From: Rheinheimera sp. SA_1
GTDB taxonomy: Bacteria > Pseudomonadota > Gammaproteobacteria > Enterobacterales > Alteromonadaceae
Length of the DNA: 64,000 bases
NCBI RefSeq assembly: GCF_001669775.1
Contig: NZ_LXWK01000001.1
Location: forward strand, 41,465-105,464
Direction of reading: 5' to 3'
In this document: positions 48,195 to 57,869 of the stretch, piece by piece
How positions within the stretch are numbered: position 1 is the stretch's first letter
Layout of the letters: the number at the start of each line of letters is the position of its first letter
Program-made: the position numbers and the translations under genes
The notes under the pieces: generated by a model
Database searches by the model: none
Told to the model about the DNA's origin: nothing
Seen by the model: only the letters and a program-made list of their open reading frames with translations

Positions 48195-49892
48195 ATGTCC
48201 GTTCCTTTTTTACCTACTGGTATTTCTGTTTCGCAAGCGAAAAAAGATGCTAAGAAATTAGCTCAAAATCGTGGCGTCCCCTTGCACGAAGCTCAAGATC
48301 AATTAGCCCGCAAGCATGGTAGAGCTAAATGGTCTGTTCTGATGAATCAATTATTAAAACAGAACCATATTAAAGTGCGCTCTGAGTCTGCAGGTCATCT
48401 GCCGAAAGAGAGCAACATAGCCACTTTATCGTTGAGTATGAAGGGGCCTAAATCTACAAAAGTTATTGTTGGTTCCCCTTTAATTGGGGCGTCATTTATA
48501 TCTGCGGGAATATGTGAAAGTTTATTGAGATCCAATGTTCCAGTTGTTTATGTAACATCAGCATCCGAAGATCAGTGCTCTGGTTATTTACAGGCACTCT
48601 CTGACCGTTTTAAAAGCCATCTTAGCCTGTACCGTGCTAAGGATATCAGCGATCTAGATGTTATTCAGTTGGATGGTGCAGTTCTAATTATCGATGATAT
48701 TTCTTTTTGCGATGATGTAAGTAAAAAAAGTGGCCTAGAGCGACTCATACATACCTCCATGCATACGGTTATTCGAGTTGATACATTGAAGGAGGTTCGT
48801 AGTGGCGGCCTGTCCCGTTTACTGGAGGGTGATGTTCAGTTTTTGATGCTTGCTACAAGTAACCCTGGTAGTGAACTTGAAGAGGCGATGTTAGATCGGC
48901 GTCATTCTTTTAAAGCTAAGCAGTTACTCTGGTACGCGGGGCAATACACAGATTTTCTCTTGGTTGATAAAAAAGATTCGGTCATTCAGCGTTACTATTT
49001 CCCCAAATCAGTGGAAAAAATAAAGTCTAATATGGGTACTTGTGCGTTGTGTGATGCAAAAGAGGTTGAATTAAGAGAGTCACATATAATTCCAAAATTT
49101 GTTTATGACTGGATTAAAGAAACCTCAATCACTGGTCATTTGCGGAGCTCTGAAGACATAAATATCAGATCTCAAGATGGGCTTAAGGTGCATTTACTCT
49201 GCAGCAAATGTGAACTTTCTCTTTCAAAACTAGAGAAGCAAATGTCCAGTTATTTATTTAAGGCTATAGCTAACTATCAAAAGCCAAAAAAAGAAATACA
49301 AATTAATGACGATGTCAGATTGGGCATTTTATCAATATTTTGGCGTATCTTGGTTGCTACAACTGAACGTGAGTGCAACTGGGTGGCTGAAGATGTGCGT
49401 GCTATGAATGCCTTCACGAATAATCTGAAATTACAACTTCTTAGTAAGAACTGCGATACGAAGATACATTTTGCACCCTTCTTTGGTGAACCACCATATT
49501 ATGGGTTTCCACTTGAGTTTACTTATAACCTTGAGCGTTCAGCGGGTGGTCATGACATTCGGTTTTTTGACTCTCCGCACAGGTTTTTCGCTGTTTTTAG
49601 TATCCCATTTATGTATTTTTACGTATTTGGTGACGGATGGGATGCGTCAGAATTAGACAAATCTACAGAGCTCTCAACCGGTAAAATAGACTTAAGCAAA
49701 ATTAATTGTATCCCTGATGTCCTTCGTAATTATATTCATCACATGCATGAGTCGTTTTTGAAAGATAAAAGAACTATGAAGCCTTCTGTTCAGGAAAAAA
49801 TTAACAAGGACGTTGAAAAAGTTAAGACTGTGACAGGATCACATAAATCTTTGGCGCGGTCAGGAATGAAGGTAAAGACTGATGTAGATTAG
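48195..49892 (+). CDS. Large HNH-type protein of unknown function (transposon cargo)
   Basis: 565 residues. Residues about 9-55 (VSQAKKDAKKLAQNRGVPLHEAQDQLARKHGRAKWSVLM) resemble the short helical module found at the ends of some glyoxalase-superfamily and ATPase proteins. The middle has a P-loop-NTPase-like look (KVIVGSPLIGASFISAGI, GAVLIIDDIS) but no GKS/GKT, so ATP binding is doubtful. The C-terminal half starts with a zinc-ribbon/HNH module: CALCDAKEVELRESHIIPKF with a second CSKC pair about 40 residues on. It sits between the transposon right end and tnsA, 32 bp ahead of tnsA, on the same strand. Defence or regulatory role is conjecture. Confidence 0.6.
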   Translation: MSVPFLPTGISVSQAKKDAKKLAQNRGVPLHEAQDQLARKHGRAKWSVLMNQLLKQNHIKVRSESAGHLPKESNIATLSLSMKGPKSTKVIVGSPLIGASFISAGICESLLRSNVPVVYVTSASEDQCSGYLQALSDRFKSHLSLYRAKDISDLDVIQLDGAVLIIDDISFCDDVSKKSGLERLIHTSMHTVIRVDTLKEVRSGGLSRLLEGDVQFLMLATSNPGSELEEAMLDRRHSFKAKQLLWYAGQYTDFLLVDKKDSVIQRYYFPKSVEKIKSNMGTCALCDAKEVELRESHIIPKFVYDWIKETSITGHLRSSEDINIRSQDGLKVHLLCSKCELSLSKLEKQMSSYLFKAIANYQKPKKEIQINDDVRLGILSIFWRILVATTERECNWVAEDVRAMNAFTNNLKLQLLSKNCDTKIHFAPFFGEPPYYGFPLEFTYNLERSAGGHDIRFFDSPHRFFAVFSIPFMYFYVFGDGWDASELDKSTELSTGKIDLSKINCIPDVLRNYIHHMHESFLKDKRTMKPSVQEKINKDVEKVKTVTGSHKSLARSGMKVKTDVD

Positions 49893-49924
49893 TATCACTT
49901 TGTATTATTGAGTCGAAGCAATAT

Positions 49925-50752
49925 ATGCATAAAGCATTTCGGGGCCTGGGCCCCGAACAACTCAAAAAACGTATTAAAGAAGGCCGTGGCCAAGGTGAAG
50001 GTCGACATTACAAGCCCTGGATCCAAACCTGGGATATATCTTCACTTGGCCGGTCTCACCGGATATTTGGCAACCGCAGTCGCCGGTTGCATCACCTGCT
50101 TTCTGATCTGGAACTCGCTATTTTTCTGACGCTGGACTGGCAACACTCAGTGCTCGATATCCGTGAACAGTTTCCGCTGCGTGTCGAAGATACCACCCGC
50201 ATTGCTGATGAGCTCGGTATTAGTCACGCCGTCTTCAAAGGCACTCCTCAGGTGTTGAGCTCAGACTTTCTGGTCACGTTCGACCGACAAACTCAACCTT
50301 TAATGGCGTTTCAAGCTAAATACAGCTCTGATTTATCCAAACCTGAAGTGATTGAGCGGCTGCAACTGGAAAAACGATACTGGGAAGATAAACAGATACC
50401 ATGGGCTATTATCACTGAGAAGGAAATCAGCAAAGAGGTGGTGATGAATATTCAGTGGCTTTATCCTGCAGAAAGCGAAAAGGTTGCTGAAGCCGAGTTG
50501 CATCACCAATTCCAACTGTTTCAAACCCAGTTTAATAAACAACCAAACGACTCCATCATCAAAATAGCTCAGCAGTTAGACCTTGCCTATAACCAGGAAC
50601 CCGGTCAGGCATTGTTCTGGTTGCGCCATCTGCTTGCCAGACGTTATTTCCAGTTTGATATTAGTCTGCCCTACCGAAAGTTAATTGCAGCAAATCTCAT
50701 CGCTACTACCTTTGAGAAGGAGATCACGGAGGCCAACTATGTTTCCGGTTAA
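49925..50752 (+). CDS. tnsA: Tn7-type transposase subunit TnsA (endonuclease)
   Basis: 275 residues. TnsA cleaves the 5' ends of the transposon, making the reaction cut-and-paste. The catalytic residues of Tn7 TnsA fall at the same numbers here: Glu63 in LLSDLELAIF, Asp114 in LSSDFLV and Lys132 in AFQAKY. The N-terminus (KRIKEGRGQGEGRHYKPWI) and SHRIFGNRSRRLHHLLSDLE match Tn7 closely. Start ATG 49925 with a poor ribosome binding site; the end overlaps tnsB by 14 bp. Confidence 0.93.
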   Translation: MHKAFRGLGPEQLKKRIKEGRGQGEGRHYKPWIQTWDISSLGRSHRIFGNRSRRLHHLLSDLELAIFLTLDWQHSVLDIREQFPLRVEDTTRIADELGISHAVFKGTPQVLSSDFLVTFDRQTQPLMAFQAKYSSDLSKPEVIERLQLEKRYWEDKQIPWAIITEKEISKEVVMNIQWLYPAESEKVAEAELHHQFQLFQTQFNKQPNDSIIKIAQQLDLAYNQEPGQALFWLRHLLARRYFQFDISLPYRKLIAANLIATTFEKEITEANYVSG

Positions 50753-52829
50753 CCAGGTTTTTAAACGTGGTGAGTTGTTCTACCGGCTGTTGTGGCTGGA
50801 TGGCGAACTTTCATTTTGGATTGATCTGTATTCGAAAACAGCATGGCCAGAGCAGATTACTGTAACTGGTATTGAGCAATTATTAATTCAGCAGGAAATA
50901 ACCCGGGTTGATGACCCCTGCTTCAGTCTTGTTGCGCGTAGTGTAGAAGAAGGCTCGACTGACTGGCAAAAGCGCGAGTATGCCTGGTCCATTATTAAAG
51001 ATGAAATTGAAAATACTGCCCTGTTTTATCCTCGAGAGCGCGGCGCCGCTGTAAAACGCATGATGGCTGTGAGTGGTGCCACTCACCAGACGATAAACCG
51101 TTTTATTCGTCGCTACTGGCAGCGTGGTATGTGTAAAAATGCGTTGCTACCGGATTATGTCAACTCAGGCGCTAAAGGCAAACCTCGACAGTCTGAAAAA
51201 GCAAAGCTGGGCAGACCACGGACTGTACGAACAGGTGTGGGCATCAACATTACACCCGTGATCGAGAGAGTGTTTCACCAGGTAATTACCAGCAAACTAC
51301 TCATCGAAAAGAATACGGCCGTAAGCCAGGCCTATGCCAGTGCGTTGAATTTGATTGGCGCACTGATGCCAGAGCTCCAACCTGAAGAACTGCCAACACC
51401 TGAACAGTTCCGATACTTCTATCAAAGCCGCTATGCCAAAACGCTGGTTGTTGAAAAGCAGCATTCAGCGGTCAAATTTGCCAAAGATATCCGGCCATTA
51501 AAAAGCACGTCGACAGCAGAAACCTTTGGCCCAGGCCACAGGTACCAGATTGATGCCACCATTGCTGACGTTTATCTGTTGTCTGAGCATGACCGCAGCC
51601 GGATTGTTGGCAGGCCAGTGATCTACATAGTGCAGGATGTATTCAGCCGGATGGTTGTTGGCCTCTATATCGGCTTTGAAGGGCCTTCATGGGTTAGCGC
51701 GATGATCGCACTTGCTCATATAGTTGAGGATAAAGTGGCGTACTGCCAAAGGTTTGGTATTGAGATCTCAGAAGATGATTGGCCCACCAAAGGCTTACCT
51801 GCAGTTATTCTGGCTGATAAAGGGGAAATAAACGGGACCAAGGTTGAAAAGTTTGCTGAGGCTTTTGGGGTTCGTATTGAAAACGCTACCGCCCGTCGTG
51901 GTGACGCTAAAGGTATTGTCGAACGAGCCTTTAGAACAGTTCAGGACGAATTTAAACCCTACACTCCTGGCGTTGTTGAAGCGGTGATGAGTACAAAGCG
52001 CGGTGGTCATGATTATCGTCAGGATGCAACGCTGAACTTGCCAGAGTTCACCCGAATTATTCTGGCCTGCGTGCTTTACCACAATACCGATAAAGGTTTG
52101 GAAGGATATGACCGTACTGAGGATATGCCGACTGACTTACCCTTAATTCCTATCGAATTGTGGCGCTGGGGTGTGTCGAATCTGACTGGCAGGCTTCGCA
52201 CTGCGCCAGAGCAGTTGGTCCAGATTAACCTGATGCCGCACTTTGAGGCGACAGTTTCAGAGCTTGGCGTCAATTTATTCAACTGTTTCTACACTTGCCC
52301 TGAATTGATTAAAGCCGGCTGGTTACATCGCTCCGGAACCAAAAGGCCTGACAAGGTATTGGTCGCCTACGATCCAAGAACTGCAGATCATATCTATATC
52401 AGACCTTCTTCCGATTTAAGTGAATACTGGGTTTGTGACCTTACCGATCGCAGCAGGCGTTTTCGTGGTTTGTCATTTTGGGATGTTTGGCTTATCACCA
52501 AAGAAGAGCGAAAAACCGATGCCAAGGTGCGGATGAGTACTGCGGTAGCCAAAGGGAAGTTGATTCAGCAGATTGAAAACATTGTGGCTGAAGCCGATGA
52601 AAAACGTACTGAAATTAAGCGACCAGGAGTTAAAAAACTGGGCCAGCATATCAGGCAAAACAAACAGTTAGAAAAGTCAGTAGAGCGACAGGTGACAGCG
52701 TTCAGACCGGAACGAACAGAAACCAGTACGCCAGCACAAGTGGTGCCTATTCGTAGCAATGCTAATGAAGATTGCCGCTTCCCGGATATGACGGATTTGA
52801 TTTTTGGGGAAGACACAGGCAATGAATAA
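50739..52829 (+). CDS. tnsB: Tn7-type transposase subunit TnsB (DDE)
   Basis: 696 residues from ATG 50739, which has GGAG 7 nt upstream; an earlier in-frame start would overlap tnsA more deeply. TnsB binds the ends and joins the 3' ends to target. DDE residues: Asp272 in YQIDATIADVYLL, Asp360 in VILADKGEI and Glu395 in GDAKGIVERAF, each one residue before the Tn7 positions (273, 361, 396). Helix-turn-helix segments precede the core. The C-terminal tail is basic, as needed for contact with TnsC. Confidence 0.95.
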   Translation: MFPVNQVFKRGELFYRLLWLDGELSFWIDLYSKTAWPEQITVTGIEQLLIQQEITRVDDPCFSLVARSVEEGSTDWQKREYAWSIIKDEIENTALFYPRERGAAVKRMMAVSGATHQTINRFIRRYWQRGMCKNALLPDYVNSGAKGKPRQSEKAKLGRPRTVRTGVGINITPVIERVFHQVITSKLLIEKNTAVSQAYASALNLIGALMPELQPEELPTPEQFRYFYQSRYAKTLVVEKQHSAVKFAKDIRPLKSTSTAETFGPGHRYQIDATIADVYLLSEHDRSRIVGRPVIYIVQDVFSRMVVGLYIGFEGPSWVSAMIALAHIVEDKVAYCQRFGIEISEDDWPTKGLPAVILADKGEINGTKVEKFAEAFGVRIENATARRGDAKGIVERAFRTVQDEFKPYTPGVVEAVMSTKRGGHDYRQDATLNLPEFTRIILACVLYHNTDKGLEGYDRTEDMPTDLPLIPIELWRWGVSNLTGRLRTAPEQLVQINLMPHFEATVSELGVNLFNCFYTCPELIKAGWLHRSGTKRPDKVLVAYDPRTADHIYIRPSSDLSEYWVCDLTDRSRRFRGLSFWDVWLITKEERKTDAKVRMSTAVAKGKLIQQIENIVAEADEKRTEIKRPGVKKLGQHIRQNKQLEKSVERQVTAFRPERTETSTPAQVVPIRSNANEDCRFPDMTDLIFGEDTGNE

Positions 52830-54432
52830 CTCAGTGCAAGGCCGCATCCCTCATGCTGAATATATAGACCCTGGCTTGCCAGAGTATCGGGATAACCCTC
52901 TCATTTCTGCTTTGCCGCCAATATATGATGTTAAGCAAGTCGTCGAAAAACTAAGACTTAAACCTTTGTTTGATGCTGCAGAGCGAAATTTGGATGGACG
53001 GCTCAGAGTTCATACCATAGCCAGATTACTGAATCATTTCTTTCAGCCGTTGAATCACCATCTGGAACTTGAGCAAAAAATATCGCTGATATTGCGCCAG
53101 GGCTATCTCAGTAGAAATCCTGCGCAGGGTGCTTATCACCTTCACCTGCAAAATGGATACAAACGGGTCCAGGACGAAGACCTTGATGCTTATGTGTTTG
53201 ACCAAGTTCGCTCCAGTGCAAATAGTTTGTCATTATTTGGTTGCTCAGGGTGCGGCAAGTCCGAAACCATCAATCGAATTTTTTCGGTCTATCAGCAAGC
53301 CATATTCCATCCCGAGTACAACATAACTCAACTGACCTATCTGAAAGTGGAATGTCCGGGGGACGCTGATCTGGATGAACTCTGTCTTAGCTTTTTTAAC
53401 GAAGTCGACCGGGTTTTGCATACTCAATACAGCATCTCTCACGGGCGGAAAAAGCTTGGTACTAAACGGCTGATGGCCAGCATGTGCCAAATCGCCAATT
53501 TGCATGCGTTAGGGGTTTTGGTTATTGATGAGGTGCAAAACCTTAACGAAGCCAGGTCGGGGGGTGCAGAGAAGATGCATAACTTCTTTGTGTCCCTGGT
53601 GAACACTATTGGTGTGCCGGTGATCCAGATTGGTACTCATCGAGCTCGTAAGTTTTTCCAGCGAACTTTTCGCGCTGCGCGGCGTATTTCAGGGTTTGGC
53701 AGTTTGCTTTGGGACAGGTTACCCAAAGACAAGCAGTGGCAGTTGCTCCTAAAGCAACTCTGGGAATACCAGTGGTTGCGCAAGGCCGAGCCATTCACTG
53801 ACGAGCTCAGCGATGTGATGTACGACCTGACACAAGGCGTCATGGACATAGTAGTGAAGCTTTATGTGTTGGCCCAGGTCAGAGCTATTGTGACTGGTAT
53901 GGAACGTATCACTGTTCAGTTGCTGAAGCAGGTGTATGACGATGAGTTTAAACCTGTACATCCCATGCTCGCCGCGCTTCGCAGCAATAATCCGAGCTTA
54001 ATAGATCAGTATGATGATCTGCTGATGCCGGATATTGAAGCACGACTATTCTCCATGATGTCGTCACTGGAAGAGACAGTTCCCGAAAATATTCGCTCAG
54101 AGGTGTCCACTGATAAGAGCAAAAAGCTGCTTGCGCTGTTGTTGCAAATGGACATCCCAGAGGATATTGCTATTCCGCTTGTTGATCGGGTTGTTCTGCA
54201 GCATCCTGACCTGTCAGTGGCCGCCTTGGTACATAAAGTTACTGAATACACAGCAGATGTCAGTAAAGAACCACCAAAAATCAACCGGATAAAAAGAACT
54301 CAATGGCTGGAATTACCAACCAATGATTTACGTTATGTGTACGCCAGTAGTGATAAAAACAATGTATATCAGCTATTCAAAGAGCAGGGGCTGATTTACG
54401 ACCTGAAATCAGTCAGGGACAGGACTGGCTAG
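52822..54432 (+). CDS. tnsC: Tn7-type AAA+ regulator TnsC
   Basis: 536 residues from ATG 52822, overlapping the tnsB stop. Walker A GCSGCGKS (140-147), Walker B GVLVIDEVQNL, and the sensor-like RRISGFGSLLWDRL. TnsC couples target selectors TnsD or TnsE to the transposase and mediates target immunity. The N-terminal region (PEYRDNPLISALPP) is the segment that contacts TniQ-type proteins in relatives. Confidence 0.93.
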   Translation: MNNSVQGRIPHAEYIDPGLPEYRDNPLISALPPIYDVKQVVEKLRLKPLFDAAERNLDGRLRVHTIARLLNHFFQPLNHHLELEQKISLILRQGYLSRNPAQGAYHLHLQNGYKRVQDEDLDAYVFDQVRSSANSLSLFGCSGCGKSETINRIFSVYQQAIFHPEYNITQLTYLKVECPGDADLDELCLSFFNEVDRVLHTQYSISHGRKKLGTKRLMASMCQIANLHALGVLVIDEVQNLNEARSGGAEKMHNFFVSLVNTIGVPVIQIGTHRARKFFQRTFRAARRISGFGSLLWDRLPKDKQWQLLLKQLWEYQWLRKAEPFTDELSDVMYDLTQGVMDIVVKLYVLAQVRAIVTGMERITVQLLKQVYDDEFKPVHPMLAALRSNNPSLIDQYDDLLMPDIEARLFSMMSSLEETVPENIRSEVSTDKSKKLLALLLQMDIPEDIAIPLVDRVVLQHPDLSVAALVHKVTEYTADVSKEPPKINRIKRTQWLELPTNDLRYVYASSDKNNVYQLFKEQGLIYDLKSVRDRTG

Positions 54433-54434
54433 CT

Positions 54435-55970
54435 ATGCTGGCTTACTTCCCCAAGCCTTATCCGGACGAGCTGTTGTACAGCATGCTCGCCAGATGTAAG
54501 GTTCATATGGGGATAGAGAGCCCTAAACATTTGCTGGATCTGCTCTACCAAAAACGCACCGTCATTGCTGTACCAGACTTACCAGCTCAACTGCAGTTGT
54601 TGTGTAACAGTCTCCAGCAAGTGCAGCAGCTAAACGCTAAACAACTTCTCTACCAAAGAACCTTGTTCCCGCTGTATGCCCCTTTTATTCCCGAAAGCCG
54701 TAAGCAACACCTGACTGATTTGCTGATCAATAGTGACGGCTCTGCTGTGTATGTGGAGATAGGTATGAGCGCTGGTACGGTAAAGCTACCAGCGTTTTTC
54801 CGATATTGTCCTTTGTGTATGAATGAGTTGCAGCAAGAGTATGGCGAGTTTGCCTGGTTACGGCGCTGGCTGGTCCCCGGTTATCAGGTGTGCCATTTCC
54901 ACGGTTGCGAGCTTTGTGATTCTATACTGCCGCTGAGATCTATCCATCGCCACGAATATTTAGCGGCATGTCCTCAGTATTGTGAAGACTTCGCTGTAAA
55001 CACAAACCACAGTTCTAAACTGGCACAACTTTCTTCCAGTATTATGGAGTTGTTGGCCATAACCGTAAACCAGAGCCCTACATATCACCAATGGACGTTG
55101 TTCTATCGAGAACTGGCTGCTGAAGCCGGTATGCAAAATGGCATGCAGGTGTCAGGTACTAAGCTTCATAGCAAGTTCAGAAGTTACTGGCCAAATTCAT
55201 TTTTAGTGCCACTGAACCTGGTGCCAGTGGGACCCAGCTCCTGGTTATTAGCCATGTTTCGCAAACACCGGAAATCTTTTAGTTATCTGCAGCATTTGCT
55301 GATTTGGCAGGTACTTAAACCTCAACTCTCAATATCGCAAGTACTGGCTTGCGTAAACTCATTCCCTGAATCAGCCAGCGTCTCACAGAAAGTGGAACCA
55401 GAAGGGCCAATTAACCAGGCAGATCGTGATCGCTGGCTGCAGTTGTTGCAATCTGGTCTTAGCGTAAAGCAAGCAAGAGTTCTCTATGACAAAGCCTTGT
55501 ATGCCAGATTGTATCGACATGACCGAACCTGGTTACTGGAGACTAACAAGGGCTGGCATTTAAAAAGAACAAATCACAGCAATACGAACTGGCAGGCCAG
55601 AGATAGGCAATATTTGCGCCGGTTGTACCAAATGTTGGCGTTAAGGGATCTTGAGCTTAAAACGCCAAGGCAGAGTCGGAATTGGTTATTAAAGCAGCTC
55701 ACGCGCTCATCGACCGCTGAAAAACATTTATCAAAATTACCCCTTTGCCAATCCTTCCTAAATAGGTACAGTGAGACGGTTGCTGAATTTCAAATACGGC
55801 GATTAACCCATCAGGTTTTGCTAGATCGTCAGAATAATCAAAGCCATCTGTGCTGGGAGTTAGAGCGGTTGTGTGGATTAGCCACTGGCCGCACTCGACC
55901 GCAGACACTGAGGTTTATGGAGTTGTTAGAAAGGGAAGCTTTGTTTATTAATGCAAAAAAAGATCTTTAA
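54435..55970 (+). CDS. tnsD: Tn7-type target selector TnsD (TniQ family)
   Basis: 511 residues. TniQ-family start MLAYFPKPYPDELLYSMLARCKVHMGI, then a CCCH zinc finger with CPLCMNEL and VCHFHGCEL about 28 residues later, and several helix-turn-helix-like C-terminal segments. TnsD binds the end of glmS, and this copy lies right behind its presumed target. It begins 3 bp after tnsC. Confidence 0.93.
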   Translation: MLAYFPKPYPDELLYSMLARCKVHMGIESPKHLLDLLYQKRTVIAVPDLPAQLQLLCNSLQQVQQLNAKQLLYQRTLFPLYAPFIPESRKQHLTDLLINSDGSAVYVEIGMSAGTVKLPAFFRYCPLCMNELQQEYGEFAWLRRWLVPGYQVCHFHGCELCDSILPLRSIHRHEYLAACPQYCEDFAVNTNHSSKLAQLSSSIMELLAITVNQSPTYHQWTLFYRELAAEAGMQNGMQVSGTKLHSKFRSYWPNSFLVPLNLVPVGPSSWLLAMFRKHRKSFSYLQHLLIWQVLKPQLSISQVLACVNSFPESASVSQKVEPEGPINQADRDRWLQLLQSGLSVKQARVLYDKALYARLYRHDRTWLLETNKGWHLKRTNHSNTNWQARDRQYLRRLYQMLALRDLELKTPRQSRNWLLKQLTRSSTAEKHLSKLPLCQSFLNRYSETVAEFQIRRLTHQVLLDRQNNQSHLCWELERLCGLATGRTRPQTLRFMELLEREALFINAKKDL

Positions 55971-57564
55971 GAGAATTCCACCTGAGGCAAAGTTAGTCGC
56001 GTTAGGCAACCAGTTCAGAAAGGATGAACCTTCTTCATTCTGGCGTTTCTCAACATTTTTCAGCAGACTCGATCGCCAGGAATACACTGAAAACTTCGAG
56101 CTGGAGGCCCTTTGTGTTATGGGGCTCGGCCGAAAATTTATACAAAATACAGAGCAGCTGTATATATCCAGTGGTTTCCATCAAACACTCATTTTTCCTC
56201 CTGTTGAACAATGGGAAGAAAAATTGCTTGGGGATTGTCCTCGATTAGCTAAACGCCTAGCTGCCAAATCGGAAGTCGCCAATCAAAGATGCTTTGTATT
56301 CACAACTGGTGGAGTAAAAGTATGGCTGCCAAAGCTTGAACTCGCGCGAAAACTGTTTTTCCATGCAGGGTTTATGGTTCGAACGGCCTATTTACCGAAT
56401 GGTCTGGATAATTTGTTCCATATGCATTTGGGGGCAGACAAACTTTCATATGACGTATTTACACCCAGTCGAACCGGGGTCCCGATAGCTTTTTTAAAAC
56501 AGCCTGCTTATCGGGAGTTTTTTTCTTGGCTTTTGGTGAACAAAGATATACGCAATTCGTTTGAATCTATCTGGCAGAAGTTAAACGCAGAACAAACGAT
56601 TAAAAATGGCTACTGCCGTTGGGTGTTTAACTTCAACCCACCGACCAGCATGGTTGGAGTGGAAGCCATGTTCCGTGGGATATACAACCATGAAGAAAAA
56701 GAGATGTTGGTGTGGGAAATTGCATCGCTTTCCGGTTTGCCATACAACACCCTCCTCACAGTTATATTTAGCCATCCCCAATTAAAACAACCAGTAAAAA
56801 ATGAAGGATCTGCCGGAGGTGGTGTAGGTGGAGGTTCCCCAGCTGCCATTGAGATTGACACCGAAGATGAGCCATCCGGAGATAATGAACGGATTCGGAT
56901 CGAATTACCCAGCGAAAGCCTGTCCTTCGACCGGGAAATAAAAACCAAAGTAAACTACAAAGGACAGAAGGGATATCTCGGAGGTAAAGAGGATGGGGAG
57001 AGCTTGTCGGATGCTGGAGCTGTTCAGGCTGTAAGCACGAAAGATGATGCTATTGATGGCTGTGGACGAGCTGGGGATTTTGATCAATTAGGATTTGGTC
57101 ACGAAAGCGGTTCGAACCGTTATGCTGAACGTTTTACTGCATTGATTGATGTTATACAGCAATTGTCAAATGATCAGCGTTTAGAGTACTTAGGAACAAA
57201 AATTGAGCCATTACCCGTGGTTAAGCGTTGTAGCTATCATAAAATGAATGATGAGCAGCCAAGGTGCTATTTACTTGCCAAGTTTAGGCGAATTGATGGT
57301 GAGGTGCGATATATACTGGATATAGATACTTCAGATGGTGCCAGAGCTATTTCAACTCTAGTACTTCACTCCTGTCCGGACCTTGATGTGTTACTTGAAA
57401 AAACGCTTGCTTTGACTTTAAAAAAATCATTGAGATGGAATGTAGTAAAATCAATTAAATTTGTTACGGTTAAACATCCTGAGTTTAATAGTGCTGGATC
57501 GCGGCCGACAACAATTCTGGAATCATGGGTGTTACGTTTTCTAAGAGTACTAATTGACATATGA
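55951..57564 (+). CDS. tnsE: Tn7-type target selector TnsE
   Basis: 537 residues, the size of Tn7 TnsE (538). It directs insertion into lagging-strand DNA on conjugal plasmids through the beta clamp. Seen: the opening region and HAGFMVRTAYLPNGLDNLFHMHLG, an acidic Gly/Ser-rich linker (about 285-370, with GGGVGGGSPAAIEIDTEDEP), and a C-terminal domain with RRIDGEVRYILDIDTSDGARAISTLVL. Overlaps tnsD by 20 bp. Its 3' end marks a shift to more AT-rich cargo. Confidence 0.9.
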   Translation: MQKKIFKRIPPEAKLVALGNQFRKDEPSSFWRFSTFFSRLDRQEYTENFELEALCVMGLGRKFIQNTEQLYISSGFHQTLIFPPVEQWEEKLLGDCPRLAKRLAAKSEVANQRCFVFTTGGVKVWLPKLELARKLFFHAGFMVRTAYLPNGLDNLFHMHLGADKLSYDVFTPSRTGVPIAFLKQPAYREFFSWLLVNKDIRNSFESIWQKLNAEQTIKNGYCRWVFNFNPPTSMVGVEAMFRGIYNHEEKEMLVWEIASLSGLPYNTLLTVIFSHPQLKQPVKNEGSAGGGVGGGSPAAIEIDTEDEPSGDNERIRIELPSESLSFDREIKTKVNYKGQKGYLGGKEDGESLSDAGAVQAVSTKDDAIDGCGRAGDFDQLGFGHESGSNRYAERFTALIDVIQQLSNDQRLEYLGTKIEPLPVVKRCSYHKMNDEQPRCYLLAKFRRIDGEVRYILDIDTSDGARAISTLVLHSCPDLDVLLEKTLALTLKKSLRWNVVKSIKFVTVKHPEFNSAGSRPTTILESWVLRFLRVLIDI

Positions 57565-57869
57565 CATGTATGATTTATTCGGTTTTAACGTAAAAAGATA
57601 GACATTTGTGTCTGGATGTGGAAAATTATTTTTTCGATACAAGGTAAAAGTTATCAGAAACCCAATGTCATCAATAAATCAGAAGCGCCGGGTTTCTGCC
57701 GTAACTTTATTTACGAAAATATTTTTGTACTTAAACTTATAGAATAAACGTATTTATATATTTGTAGTTCTTTTTAAGTTTACGCTAGGTGATTCGTAGT
57801 GGAATTTTGTGAATGGATAAATTTATTTATTATATCGGAAGTTAAAACAAAATAATTACAGGACTATAA
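57565..57869. other. AT-rich region between tnsE and the cargo operon, with inverted repeat
   Basis: 305 bp, very AT-rich. A long imperfect inverted repeat AAGTTA-T-CAGAAACCC (57648-57663) / GGGTTTCTG-CCG-TAACTT (57690-57707) has a 26-nt spacer; the arms are 9 and 6 bp perfect. It could be an operator or boundary hairpin. The promoter of the four-gene operon must be here; AT-rich boxes are too numerous to pick one. Confidence 0.5.
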
